Shown piece after piece: positions 34,042 to 44,355 of a stretch of 64,000 nucleotides of DNA; positions within the stretch are counted from its first letter, which is position 1; the number at the start of each line of letters is the position of its first letter. Below the pieces are notes generated by a model. The model worked only from the letters and a program-made list of their open reading frames with translations. It was not told the DNA's origin and ran no database searches. The position numbers were made by a program, and so were the translations under genes. Source of the DNA: Paragorgia papillata (taxonomy: Eukaryota > Cnidaria > Anthozoa > Scleralcyonacea > Coralliidae); assembly GCA_035771165.1 (NCBI GenBank), contig JAWNZC010000106.1:3528501-3592500 (forward strand), written 5' to 3'.

Positions 34042-35393
34042 TTAACGATTATTGACGTTTACGGTGGCAATCGAACAACCAGAAAACATGTTGGTGAAGC
34101 TGGATCCCCCGTAGAAGGAATTGGTCTGAGCCATCGAAGTTGCTTCTGAAAACATTGGGGCCTGTTGTTGAGACATACGAAGCTGAAGGTTGGCAGTTGA
34201 AGGTTCGAGAGATCTGGACAAGACATCGCTGCTTTGCTGAAGCTGCGCTGAGGAAGGACGAGCGTTGTAGCTCTTTAATGACTGTTCATTTTGATGACCA
34301 GATATAGCCATAATATGCCGATTTTCCAGACCTGCATTGGACCACAGGGTAATTGCGGTGGCTCTCACACAATGGTTGGTGTATTTCATTGACAGCTGCG
34401 CTCCCTCGCTGATTTCTTTCATCATAACCGCCAATTTATTTACGCCAAGCGGGCGATTTCCGTACCAAATTGAGTCGTCTGGAGACCACTTTCGCTTTGG
34501 AAACTGGTAGAATGCTGTACACATCGGGTTGAGCTTAGATATGTACAGCTGTTATGTACAAATGTACAAGCCATCACTTGGGTCGTCGGATGCTTTATAT
34601 ATCCTGCCTTCCTTCTCAAAACTTTCGATGTCGCCAATTCCACCTGGATGATTCTTTGACGACTCGTCGTGGGTCATGGTCGCATACGGTCGATTATTTT
34701 CATCCATAAGAAACTTAAAACTGGAAGCTGTTAGGTTTCGTTGGCCTTCTCGCCCTCTTCGGCACCAGTATAGAGTTGTGTGAAACCAAACTTTTCTCAA
34801 AAGACCAAGAGGAGTCGAAGGGGAGATTACGGGATGGACTTTTAGCTTATGCAGATCTGGCGTCGTTATGCAAGGTTTGTGCTCTACGTTTTGTTTACCC
34901 TGTTGCTTTAAATTTCTAATTTTTGCGTCGAGCATCATGTTCGACTTCTTGAAACTGGGTTTTTAGAAAACTTTATTGCCCTGTTGTAAGGGGGGAAATT
35001 GAGATGGCGTTCAATTCCGCTTCGCAGGTTTAAAAGTGTTGATTTTCCGTAGTCTTCTCCTTCTTTGTTTCTGACTTCTGCATAGAAGACTCTCAGGTTT
35101 TTGTCAAGTTCTTCGTCGGTTTGCTCATGAAGCTCTTTTTCAATTTTTCTTTCTAGAGCCTATTCTGAAAGAAAAGTACTTTCAAGTAAGAAACTGAACT
35201 CGTACCCTTGACAGCCTTCAAAGTCAAAAACAAACTCACCTTTGTAAACCGATATAGCGTACACGGTGTTGTATTTCGTCCTTTTAGACTGTGCAGCTTC
35301 TAATAAATTGTCCAATTCGTTGGTTTCTAGACTAGCAAAACGTTCTCGTTTTTCTCCTTGTTGACTGCCACAGGGCTCATTTGTATTTGACAT
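34042..35393 (-). pseudogene. Crypton-type tyrosine recombinase, broken
   Basis: Minus-strand pieces are 35393-35240 (N-terminal MSNTNEP to AISVYK, ending at a GTGAGT donor-like site), about 35155-34955 (LERKIEKELHEQ and FYAEVRNKEGEDYGK), 34938-34552 (core-binding and start of catalytic domain, with the box I Arg in WCRRGREGQRNL) and 34551-34042 (NHCVRAT box II, ISGH, and SLKSY with the nucleophile Tyr). Breaks: a one-base frameshift near 34955 and a TAA at 34552-34554. All three catalytic boxes are otherwise legible. The family resembles the DUF3504/KIAA1958-like Crypton lineage, which integrates by recombination without RT. Confidence 0.85.
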
Positions 35394-35464
35394 ATTTTAT
35401 TTAGTTTTTAAAAAAACTTTTGCGGACGGTCATTTTAACTTTACAAACGGCGGGAAATTGCCAT

Positions 35465-35488
35465 GTTTACATACAGTTATAGAAACAC
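35465..35488 (+). repeat. 24-bp end motif of the recombinase element
   Basis: GTTTACATACAG...AGAAACAC is the exact inverse of 33660-33683. The recombinase gene therefore sits between inverted copies about 1.8 kb apart, candidate element ends. Confidence 0.75.
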
Positions 35489-35638
35489 AGCTTTCGGCCA
35501 ATCAACGCACAGGGCGTATACATGTTATTTTATAAATATATATATATGTGTGTCTGTGTGTGGACGGACCACGCGCGGTTAAGATTGTGGGGCACTGGAA
35601 ATAATATAGTTCTTGACAAAAAATATGTGAACTAATAT

Positions 35639-35837
35639 CACTGCAAATTCCCAAAAACTTGTTTTAAGAAAAAAATACTTGTTCTAAGATTTTCTTGTCC
35701 CGTTTGCAAGATAATAATCTTACTGCGGTTTCTTGACAAGATATTTTGTCTTAAAGCAAGATTAAATATCTTAAAACAAGAAATAAAATCTCAAAACAAG
35801 AAAAATTATCTTGACAAGAATTGGAGGTTTTGCAGTG
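35639..35837. mobile_element. 199-bp MITE with empty site in copy A
   Basis: CACTGCAAA at the left and TTTGCAGTG at the right, with AT-rich internal sub-repeats (CTTGTTTTAAGA and inverse). Copy A has ACTAATATATTCTTGAC at the same place (about 7798-7815), uninterrupted. The flanks suggest a TA or AT target duplication. Confidence 0.85.
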
Positions 35838-36496
35838 ATATTCTTGACAAAAAGACTTGAGAAAGACGTTTTTGGGATACATACATCCATTTCAAAAGAG
35901 CAGAAACAAATCAATTAACGTTTACGTATAAAGTCTTGACTAAAGGAAACCCGTCAAACCGAAACTCGAAAGAAGGAAAAAGAAGTAGTCAAAATAGAAA
36001 ACCAACGCAGATAAAGGCCGAAACGTTTAAGCTACGGTAATATAGGGCAAATATAGGGCAGTCGCTCTCAGTAATCACCGAACATTTAGGAGCAAAACTG
36101 TTTGAGTTTCCCTGTTTATATCCTATCACTGTTAATTTTGTTTTATATTTTGTGTGTCCTTGAAGTATTTTAATCATCCATTGCATGTTTTTTCTTGCCA
36201 ATGCCCGTTGTATTTTTTATCGGCTGTGGCTGCTATCTTATCTTCTTTTATATAGTTTTCTTATTGTAAACTGCTTATGACTATAGCTGTTGTTTATTAT
36301 TTAGCATAAAAAATGGAAAAGGCCAACATTTTTTCTTTTGTAAAACGTACAAATGCTGTTGAAATATTTATTGACATGTATGTGAAAACATTTTCAGCAA
36401 TTCAGATTTCGAAATGAAAAATTGTTTTTGTAATATTAGTTAGTTTAAATAAATTTAAAATGCCATAAATGAATATAGTCGTGGCAGCCAGCCAGC
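35838..36496. other. Intronic DNA shared with copy A, no gene
   Basis: Aligns with about 7805-8465. Small frames are not conserved. Confidence 0.5.
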
Positions 36497-37243
36497 CAGG
36501 TTCCACTGTCCTACTGCCGAAAATGTTGCTGATGACATCACAAAAGGTATATCAACAGAAGAAGTCGATGATAGATGGCTCAATGGCCCAGTGTTTTTAA
36601 AGCTACCTGAAGACGAATGGCCAATGGAAACAGGAATACCCGACAAGAAAGAAGTCAACAAAGAGAGAAGAAAATTCAAAATCACCTGGCCTTTAACCGC
36701 CACAGAGTCAATATTTGATTGTCAAAAGTACTCCAAATGGAAGAAAATCGTGAGAGTGACTGCATATGTCAAGCGATTTAGCCAAAATCTCCGCATTAAG
36801 TGTGGTCGAATGATTGACAGCCAGCCAGAGGTGGGACCCTTGACCGGAGAAGAGATTGAAGCCGCCGGAGAATATTGGCTTAAACAAGCGCAGTCTGGCC
36901 TCGTCCAAAGAATAAAGGGAGAATTCAAAACACTTTCGCCGTACGTCGATAACAAAGGCATTATCCGAGTCGGTGGTCGTGTGGATCCATCATTGGTTTC
37001 GTATGACAACGAACATGGTCTGTGGAACACACAGACCCGAAACGTCCGAGTCGACGATTACGTTATTGTGGCAGACCCAAATGCTTTACGAGGGAAATGG
37101 GATACAAGCAAAGTGATCCAAGTATTCCCAGGAGCTGATGATAGAGTTAGAAATGTGAAGGTCAGAACCGCCAAAGGAACCTACAGCCGCCTAATTAGCA
37201 AGATTTGTGTAATATACTCGGCGGAAGGCCATGACGATAAGTA
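36497..37243 (+). pseudogene. BEL/Pao pol fragment with integrase core deleted
   Basis: The frame covers the end of RNase H (ENVADDITKGIS), a linker (WPLTATESIFDCQKYSKWKK), the pre-integrase region (EYWLKQAQSG, then YVDNKGIIRVGGRVD), and then jumps at about 37017 to the C-terminal tail (VRVDDYVIVADPNALRGKW). The H-H-C-C and D-D-E core is missing as a clean in-frame internal deletion. The frame runs to a stop at 37243, close to the LTR. It differs in sequence from the element at 15277-21048. Confidence 0.85.
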
Positions 37244-37260
37244 AATGGGAAATCTCCCAT

Positions 37261-37639
37261 TGTGTGGGGGAATGTTTTATTGTAAATAGGTTACTTCGTT
37301 ATACTTTATGTAAGAACAATTAAATAGGAACTAAGGCCGAGAGGACTCATGGGAAAGAAAAGCCTCGAGGTCATCGAAGAAGCTTGTCTGAGTTCTGAAC
37401 GCTGTTTTATGTTTTAAGTTTACTGATACTGTATCTTGATTTCTTTTATTTATGGATTTATGCTTGGAACAGATGTAAGTACAGTATTTTATTAGCTGTA
37501 TGTCATGTACCCATATTCTAAGTTTATAGGGTGTTTATTTAGTTTTATTATTTAGTTTCAGAATATATATATATTATACTACATTTCGAATAAATCAATA
37601 CGGAAATTCCAAGCGTCTGAAGTAGTGAAGTCCCTAACA
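37261..37639 (+). repeat. 3' LTR of the BEL fragment
   Basis: 379 bp bounded by TGTGTGGGGGAATG and TCCCTAACA, directly after the pol stop and a CCCAT. It contains an AATAAA-like signal near 37590. Confidence 0.65.
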
Positions 37640-37659
37640 ATGATGCAAAGATCCATGAT

Positions 37660-37815
37660 CGGTCCAATAGTCTTAGTCTTAGGACTATAGTCTTAGGGCT
37701 AAATTAGTCTTAGGACTATTGTCTTAGGCTTAGGACTATGGTCTTAGGACAATAGTCTTAGGACTATATCTTAGTCTTAGGACTATGGTCTTAGGACTAT
37801 AGTCTTAGTCTTAGG
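37660..37815. repeat. GTCTTAGGACTATA tandem repeat
   Basis: A degenerate 14-21 bp unit. The shared flank AACTAAACAGAAATTAGTAG follows in both copies. The copy A counterpart (11085-11185) reads mostly in the opposite orientation. Confidence 0.75.
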
Positions 37816-38739
37816 AACTAAACAGAAATTAGTAGACACAATATAGATTTTTTTATCTTAAACCTTGTTTGGAAGAATGTAGAGAGGTTTGAACAGTCCA
37901 AAGGGCTCAATCGACTGAGATAAATATTGTGGCGTAGCTCGAATATTATTTGAATAATATGGAGACTTTGAATATTATACTAGTTAGAACCTAAATGACC
38001 ACACAGTCTTTTACACGTTTGCTGGGAAATAAGTGCTAACAATTTTGGAGAGTTATCGTTTCCTTATAGGCATAGTTTGTACAATCAGTGTGGGGAACCA
38101 TGAGAAAAACATACGATACAAGCGTTGGAAAGTTTGTTAATATTTTGAAACAGAAACGCTTAGCAACGAACACTTAGAACCTAATAAAAATACCTTGGTG
38201 TTTTAAGTTTATGGAAAAAAGCGCTTTCTGCGCGGACGCCATAACACAGAACACGATGAAAGCCATGAAATGAACAACTATTTCTCTGGGATGAAATCAA
38301 AACATAACTTTTGTTCTTTTGATAACACATATCAATCATATCTCGTTAATTCTTAAAAATAACAAAGTGGGTGGAAGACGGTTTTAATAAGAGTTTCCTC
38401 AGGCCTATTTTTCTCGCCTTCTCGCTCGCCCGCGCCTCTTCGTCAGGCGAGAACAAATAAAGGCCTGACATTCCGGTTACCGACCTTATTGATGTAAATT
38501 AATTTGAACTGAAGTAAATACATTTTAAACTCGATATTTGTGTCTTGTTTGACTTACTGTTTGAGACATCTTGGCCATAATAAATAGACAATAAATCCAG
38601 TAAAATGCTTTCCATACACACGCCAAAAACTTTCGATGATACTCGTACGAGAACAGAGTTCGAATGAAGGACGCGACGCGGTTTCGCTATGGTAACACTG
38701 CTAATGACCTTCTCGCCTAGACTTGCCTAAGCGCTTAAT
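37816..38739. other. Foldback centre, copy B, no gene
   Basis: Aligns with 11185-12105. Nothing coding is conserved. Confidence 0.5.
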
Positions 38740-39285
38740 CCCCTTAATGACCCCTAATGAGTTTTCTTTTGTCGCCTGCGCGTGCACTGAGGCTAAATAT
38801 GCAAATATCACACTTAGTAACGGAAAGCGTAGCAACCAGTTTAAAAAATTATTCAGTTTATATTTTCTCAAATCAATACGTTTAAAAGAACTTCGGGAAT
38901 CAGTCGGACACTTATAACACCGGGGGGTTGAGAAACAGCTAGAGTTAGGGTGTTGGATAAAAGTTAGGATTAGAGGGTCCCACAGGAGCCTGAAAAATAA
39001 TGACGTAGGGAAAACCAGGGGGGTTGGATAAAAGCTAGGGTTAGGGAGTTGGATAAAAGTTAGGGTTAGAGGGTTCTAAAGGAGCATCAGAATAATGACT
39101 CAAACAAGCTGGGCATGCCCATTCTCGCCTGCAGTAAGTACCTTGTTGCTAGGATGCCTAAAACACAGCTGATATGAATAAATTAACATAAAACGTTAAA
39201 AATACTTACGTCAGCGGTGGAGCGTACGGCTCTACCGGCTCCACCGGACGTATAACCCCTCTTCCCTATACTTCTAAGCTCCGTC
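38740..39285. repeat. Foldback right arm, copy B, uninterrupted
   Basis: Matches 12105-12205 joined to 13167-13615. It shows the arm before the 961-bp insertion seen in copy A. The left arm is absent because the BEL fragment lies there. Confidence 0.8.
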
Positions 39286-39286
39286 T

Positions 39287-40289
39287 ACACGTATTCAACT
39301 TTTTTATTACGGATTGGCCTTCAGTCCACACGTAAACGATAAAGCGGTTATCAAAAACAGAACTTTACGGTCTCCAAAGTGAACTTTTTGAAAACGCCGT
39401 TTTCCTGTTTCGTGTACACCCGGATTTTTTTAATAACGGATAAAAATGTTTCGTTATCAAACGGAAACGAATATGTGTTGACAAGACCTAAATATACTTT
39501 AATATTATTCTTAAGAAGTCTTAAGAAGTTGATGTTATATGTATTTTTTAGTAAATAGAAATATTCTTGCATCGTAAGAACGCTTGATTTACTATATTTT
39601 TGTTAAGTAAAAATATTCTTGGTAAGAATTCTTGATTCAAGTGAACTTTTACGATACAATAAAATTTTCTAACTATACGGATAGTAAATTTTTAATACTT
39701 TTAAGTAATATTTTTCTCAAAACAATTAATAATTTTCTTAAAACGAGAAATTATTTATTCAACCAAGTATTTTTTTTGCTTAAAATAAAAGTAAGTAAAC
39801 TTTTCTAACTATGCGGAATAGTAACAATTTACTTGTTTTAAGTAATAATTGGACTTAAAAAAAGTATTTTTTTCTTGAAATAAGAATTGTAATTTTGCAG
39901 TGTGGCATTCACAGAGTGAAACTGACAATGTAATGCACATTGAAAAAAAAACCCCACTTCAAATGATCGTTTCCAGATTTTTGTTTCCCTGCTTCGCCGT
40001 TGTTGAGATATTCCAATTTGTTTGATATGCAAATTAAACAACTTGACGTCAAGCATGCATGCATAAGGACATTTGGAGGTGACAATCGAAGGTTATATAT
40101 TTTTGCTATTATAAAAAAGAAATTATCTGAAAATTTACATGTTTGGTTCCAAATAAGACAGAATTAATAGTTCTTTCATGTGAGATATTTTGAATGTTTA
40201 AAACTTTTCTGTAAAAATTATGTTTCGGTATAATGTATAATTTATAGCCGCTCGGCTCGAAAAAATCGAAAAAACATCAAGGTGTTTAC
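39287..40289. other. Short MITE (39287-39483) and intronic DNA, no gene
   Basis: The MITE is the counterpart of 13618-13831. The rest aligns with 13832-14738, minus about 200 bp near 40145. Confidence 0.5.
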
Positions 40290-40618
40290 CTTAATCTGAT
40301 CATTTTTCTTATATGGGTAGAAGATTTGTCCATCGTCGCTGTAGGAAATTGTGTAGCTCTTTACAAACTGATTACAGCAGCCATTTCGTCCTTGAGTACT
40401 TATTCCAGTTACCACAGTTCGTTGTTCAAAATCAACTTGAAGCCATTGGTTGAGGTCCCTTTTCCTCGATGACCACGCCCCTGCTTTTCCTCTGTGTGCT
40501 TGGAAGTTTAACCTGGCATTGCTTGGAGAATACTTTGAACCCCACATAGATGACGCCGTTATTTGACGATCTAGAATTTTGCCAGCTTGTAGTCCGAGAG
40601 CTTCTGGATTTCTGCACT
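40290..40618 (-). CDS. Discoidin (F5/8C) domain, N-terminal exon, copy B
   Basis: This 329-nt internal exon encodes the first two thirds (109 codons plus 2 nt) of an F5/8 type C domain, a secreted or cell-surface fold that usually binds glycans or lipids. The acceptor is TTTTAG before AG-TGC and the donor is AAG before GTAAAC. It starts in phase 1 and ends in phase 0. Family marks are the opening Cys (CRNPEALGLQ), ITASS, GSKYSPSNARLN, AWSS, the core strand WLQVDF, VVTGISTQGR and SYTISYSDDG. There is no stop or frameshift. Its partner exon is 7.7 kb downstream at 32468-32612, and the phases fit exactly. Relative to copy A it lacks one codon near the CC pair. Earlier exons must lie to the right, and I found none in the window. 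The product as a whole is unknown. Confidence 0.9.
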
Positions 40619-40807
40619 CTAAAACAGAATGTAAAGTGTCTCATAAAAAATGTTGCAGGTCAACCGGTCGTTAGAAATACCCCGGAAGATGTCTGCGAAT
40701 GCGTAAGTTACTAGTTACTTCCGCTAGGAGGCTATAGTAGGTTATGTTTTTACCTCCGTTTGTCTGTCTGTTTATCTGTTTATCTGTTTCTCCATTTGCT
40801 CATTTGT

Positions 40808-41587
40808 ATAATAATAATAATAATTAGTCTTTATTCTTTTGATAAAATACATATCAAACATTACAGGTAAAAGAATTATATAAATATGTTTACAATTAAT
40901 TATTAAAAAGTAAAAACTAGAGGCTTAATGTTACAAGCTTAAGTCTTCTATATTGCTAATTTGTATCTAAAATGTAATCTATTTACAAAACTGTTCTTGT
41001 ATCTTTCGGTGTTTATTTGAGGGAGTTGACTGGTTCTGTGTCTAAGTCTAAGCGAAGATTCTTTAACTTTCGGGAGAAGTGGACACAGTGGGTGGTTACT
41101 ATCTCTCTTAATTTTGGTAAACAATCTTTTATCGTACTTCTCTAACAATTCACGAATATTCAGTAAATCAGAAATATATCGTCTCTTAAAACATCTCTTC
41201 AAAAAACATTGAATGTCGTTTAAATTTGCTTCACTTGCACCATACACTACAAGACCATACGTTAACTTAGGAAGAACAATTGCTTTAAAAAGTAAATCAA
41301 TTTCATCCTGACTATAGCCTTCTTTTCTTAATCCCCTAATTACATATAGGCATTTGTTAGCTTCACTTAGTTTTATCTTAATATGCTTGGTAAACATGCA
41401 GTTAGACTGGAAAGTGACACCAAGAATTGTCAATTGTTCATACTGCATTATATTACTTTTTTCTCTATATTCAGTGGTGTTACACTTCATCCTGATAATC
41501 AGTTCTTTGCATTTATCGGTGTTACAGGTCATCTCATTCTCTTTGGTCCAGTCCAAAAACTGCAGTAATGCCCTATCAGAATTATGT
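40808..41587 (-). mobile_element. 5'-truncated L2/CR1-like LINE
   Basis: An insertion relative to copy A (15268), where TTTGTAT runs directly into GTCAGTAGG. On the minus strand it is cut at its 5' end and finishes in an AAT-type microsatellite (40808-40824 on the plus strand), as expected for L2/CR1 retroposition. Confidence 0.85.
40948..41556 (-). pseudogene. LINE ORF2 C-terminal part
   Basis: 202 codons in one frame cover the end of RT: MTCNTDKCKELIIRM, ILGVTFQSNCMFTKHI, LYVIRGLRKEGYS, and LPKLTYGLVVYGASEANLND. A C-terminal basic region continues to a natural stop. The catalytic YADD box would be upstream and is lost by truncation. The fragment itself has no internal break. Confidence 0.85.
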
Positions 41588-42024
41588 CAGTAGGGTATCT
41601 CACAAAATACCCTACAAGTTTTCGTGAAAGCCTGTGGGAAGATTTATCATATATCAGGGACCACACTTTTCAATTTTGGTTGAATTTGTTTGAAATTTGG
41701 ATCGGAAATTCATAAAAATCTGACCGCAGGATTTTCCGTGTAAAAATCATGCTTGATTGCGCTCATTATCCTACTTCTATGCAAAAATATTTACATAATT
41801 TTGGTGCGAGTGCAACCAAGCATTTTATTCATTCATACATGTGTAAGCCTTGTGAGCAGCCTGGTTAGCGGGATGGCCCATCTTCTTAAACATCTCCAAA
41901 AACCCGCTAGCGGAGCGGTATATGGTAATTTATTATGAAATCACTATGGCCGGGAAATGGCGGTGAGTTTATATACCACTTCTCAAAACAAGAGAACATG
42001 GCCGGATAAAATTTTTAATGTGAC
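41588..42024. other. Intronic DNA shared with copy A, no gene
   Basis: Aligns with 21049-21475 and holds the empty BEL target site at its left end. Confidence 0.5.
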
Positions 42025-42498
42025 TAAAGGCGGATTTCCAGTCCTCGCACGAAGCAACTCGCACGGTTTCCACTGTATTTCCACCAAACACAGCTCGTTG
42101 CGATAACTCGCGTCTGATGAAGCGACAGCCGAGTTTTTTTAACAAACGTCGAGGTGTTTGGATATCCTGATGAAGCACTCGTGTGAGTGTTTAATATAGT
42201 ATCTCAAACAAATCGGTATTTTAAGAGTAAATCGAGGTAAAAGTTCGATTAATTTTTGTAATTTCTTCCTTCAATATTCCCTGCAAATTAACCATCAATG
42301 AAACCATCAATTTGTACAATTTTCTCATGAATTACCAATAAGTTTAAAATCTTGACATAATTTGTTTTGATTGGTTTATTTACCGCGAGAACTTGCCACG
42401 AGTAAAAAAAAAGTTCAAAAATTTCCGACTATCTGCCACGAGCGCTAAAACACTCGCCAGCGAGTTGGTTCGTGCGAAGACTGGAAATCCGCCTTTAT
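42025..42498. mobile_element. MITE, copy B
   Basis: Orthologue of 21476-21930, with perfect TAAAGGCGGATTTCCAGTC inverted ends. Confidence 0.75.
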
Positions 42499-42858
42499 TA
42501 CATTGGAGGAGGAACTCAAGAACACGCTTTACTTTATCTTATAACGTACACTATACGCTCACAAACTGAGAAGCTAGTTCTGAAACCAAGTTTCTAAAAC
42601 TATCTGTCACTATTTAGAACTTGAAATTTAATAAAAAGTGCAGGTTAAATAAAAAGATTCGCTTCAACTTATAACGTACGCCGTAGTTCGTATGTTTAGA
42701 ACCGAGAGGCTATTTGTGAAACCACGCTTCTAAAGCTCTGTCAGCATTTAGAACTTGAAATTGAATAAAAGGTGCAGCTTATTTTAGGGAGGAAAGCATT
42801 ATAAAGAAAATCGATTTTGCTTTGTCAAGTGACACTTTGGTATGTCTTAATACTTCCA

Positions 42859-42860
<2 letters not shown>
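42499..42860. other. Intronic DNA shared with copy A, no gene
   Basis: Aligns with 21931-22260. Confidence 0.5.

Positions 42861-42913
<53 letters not shown>
42861..42913. repeat. (TA)n microsatellite
   Basis: About 26 TA units. Long Ile/Tyr frames across it are artefacts. Confidence 0.95.
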
Positions 42914-42914
<1 letters not shown>

Positions 42915-43014
42915 GCTATCTGAATGTACTTCACCAATGCTGTCCCACATGCGGTTGTCACGGACGATCGCATGTGTATAAGTAATTGATGAAATGCATT
43001 CAGGTTGTTCGAAG

Positions 43015-43056
43015 CTACGCTGATGAGCTGTAGTACAGCGAAACACGTGTCTGTAG
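43015..43056 (+). ncRNA. Hammerhead ribozyme, type I with minimal stem III
   Basis: The full consensus is present in 42 nt: stem I CTACG (43015-43019) with TGTAG (43052-43056); core CTGATGA (43020-43026); stem II GCTGT-AGT-ACAGC (43027-43039); GAAA (43040-43043); stem III of 3 bp, A-C-A with T-G-T around a CG loop (43043-43050); and the cleavage triplet GTC, so cleavage is predicted after C43051. This matches the Penelope-element and retrozyme class of hammerheads, which usually act as dimers because stem III is so short. It lies in a roughly 240-bp insert specific to copy B, next to a (TA)n tract. Confidence 0.85.
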
Positions 43057-43142
43057 ACTGAACTATATATACACAAATATAAAATAATTAGCCAATCAAA
43101 GAACGCACGGGTGGCACGAGCTGTTGGCGCGCTGCTTCTCAC

Positions 43143-43262
43143 CACTGAAATTAAGGGGTTAGTATCTGGATGGGTGAGCAACCTGAGCTTCATGTGAGTA
43201 GAGTTGTGGGTTCTCTCCTGTGCCTCGAGGGTTTTTCTCCGGGTTCTCCGGTTTCCCTCCAC
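43143..43262 (+). mobile_element. 5S-rRNA-derived SINE, copy B
   Basis: Counterpart of 22315-22505. It keeps GGTTAGTATCTGGATGGGTGA (C-box region) but has lost the bases after AAATTAAG, so its A-box side is damaged. The body breaks off at TTTCCCTCC where copy B ends. Confidence 0.7.
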
Positions 43263-43653
<391 letters not shown>

Positions 43654-43718
43654 GGCTGCCAGACCCTTTTGTTATACAAGTTGCCAAGAGATAAAGTTAC
43701 ATTTCATACACTCGACTC

Positions 43719-43800
43719 ATATATCGTAGTTGTGGGGACTCTCGAGTCCCCACAGTGTTGGTGGGTAACTCGTCGGGGTCCCCATAATGCGCTATGTACT
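43719..43800. repeat. GTCCCCAC inverted-motif block, left
   Basis: TTGTGGGGACT and AGTCCCCACAGTG alternate here. A longer, same-orientation version is at 45717-46055. The two bracket the second Crypton-type fragment. Confidence 0.65.
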
Positions 43801-44073
43801 GATATATTCTGTAAAGTTATCCTTCTTTGTAAATATTTTTGGGACACCAGTCCCACTGTTTTAGAACGTGTGCTTTAAAGTCAGCTTTATTTAGCATGTT
43901 CATAGTTTCAAAATAACAAGATGGTCAGTCAGTCTATTGCTTCTATTGCTTAGTTGGTCAGTTGGTTGATTCATTGCTCGATTGGCTGGTCATCAGTCAA
44001 CCATTAGTCGGTGGGTTGCGCGTCAGTCAATTGGTCAGTCAGTCAATGCGATGAAAATTATTTTTTATGTAAT
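43801..44073. other. DNA with imperfect GGTCAGTC/TTGG repeats, no gene
   Basis: Degenerate repeats of GGTCAGT and TTGGTTG occur between 43920 and 44045. No coding signal. Confidence 0.5.
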
Positions 44074-44176
44074 AGATAAAATACGAGCGGCCGATCTGTA
44101 TGGGCATTTACAATGGCGAGCGCGTAGCGCGAGCCATTGTTAATGCCCATACAGATCGGCCGCGAGTATTTTATCT
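44074..44176. repeat. 103-bp hairpin with CGAG-CGC-GTA-GCG-CGAG tip
   Basis: Arms AGATAAAATAC...CAATGG and their inverse pair almost fully. The tip at 44117-44133 has the direct CGAG pair. It lies about 180 bp upstream of the recombinase fragment. Confidence 0.9.
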
Positions 44177-44355
44177 TACTTGTGAAATTAATAATGGATT
44201 ATTGATGAACGACAGTTCACAATAGTACTATAATGAATAATTACGTATGTAGAGAGTTATATTCCCCTTGGTATTCTAGCGATGTCTAATTTGAATTTAC
44301 AAGTTATGCAGTCGTTTATTGCATTTCAAAGTTAACGTGGTTGCAGTAAACATGT

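Larger units (their letters stand above)
28519..43262. repeat. Segmental duplication, copy B
   Basis: This is the second copy of the block described for 1-22438, in the same orientation. It is shorter, mainly because it lacks the Gypsy, BEL and 12206-13166 insertions and the DNA equivalent to 8470-11090. It has its own insertions: a hAT-like element, a SINE-like insert, a Crypton-type element, a small MITE, a BEL fragment, a LINE and a ribozyme-bearing insert. Non-coding parts are clearly alignable by eye with scattered substitutions and small indels. Confidence 0.85.
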
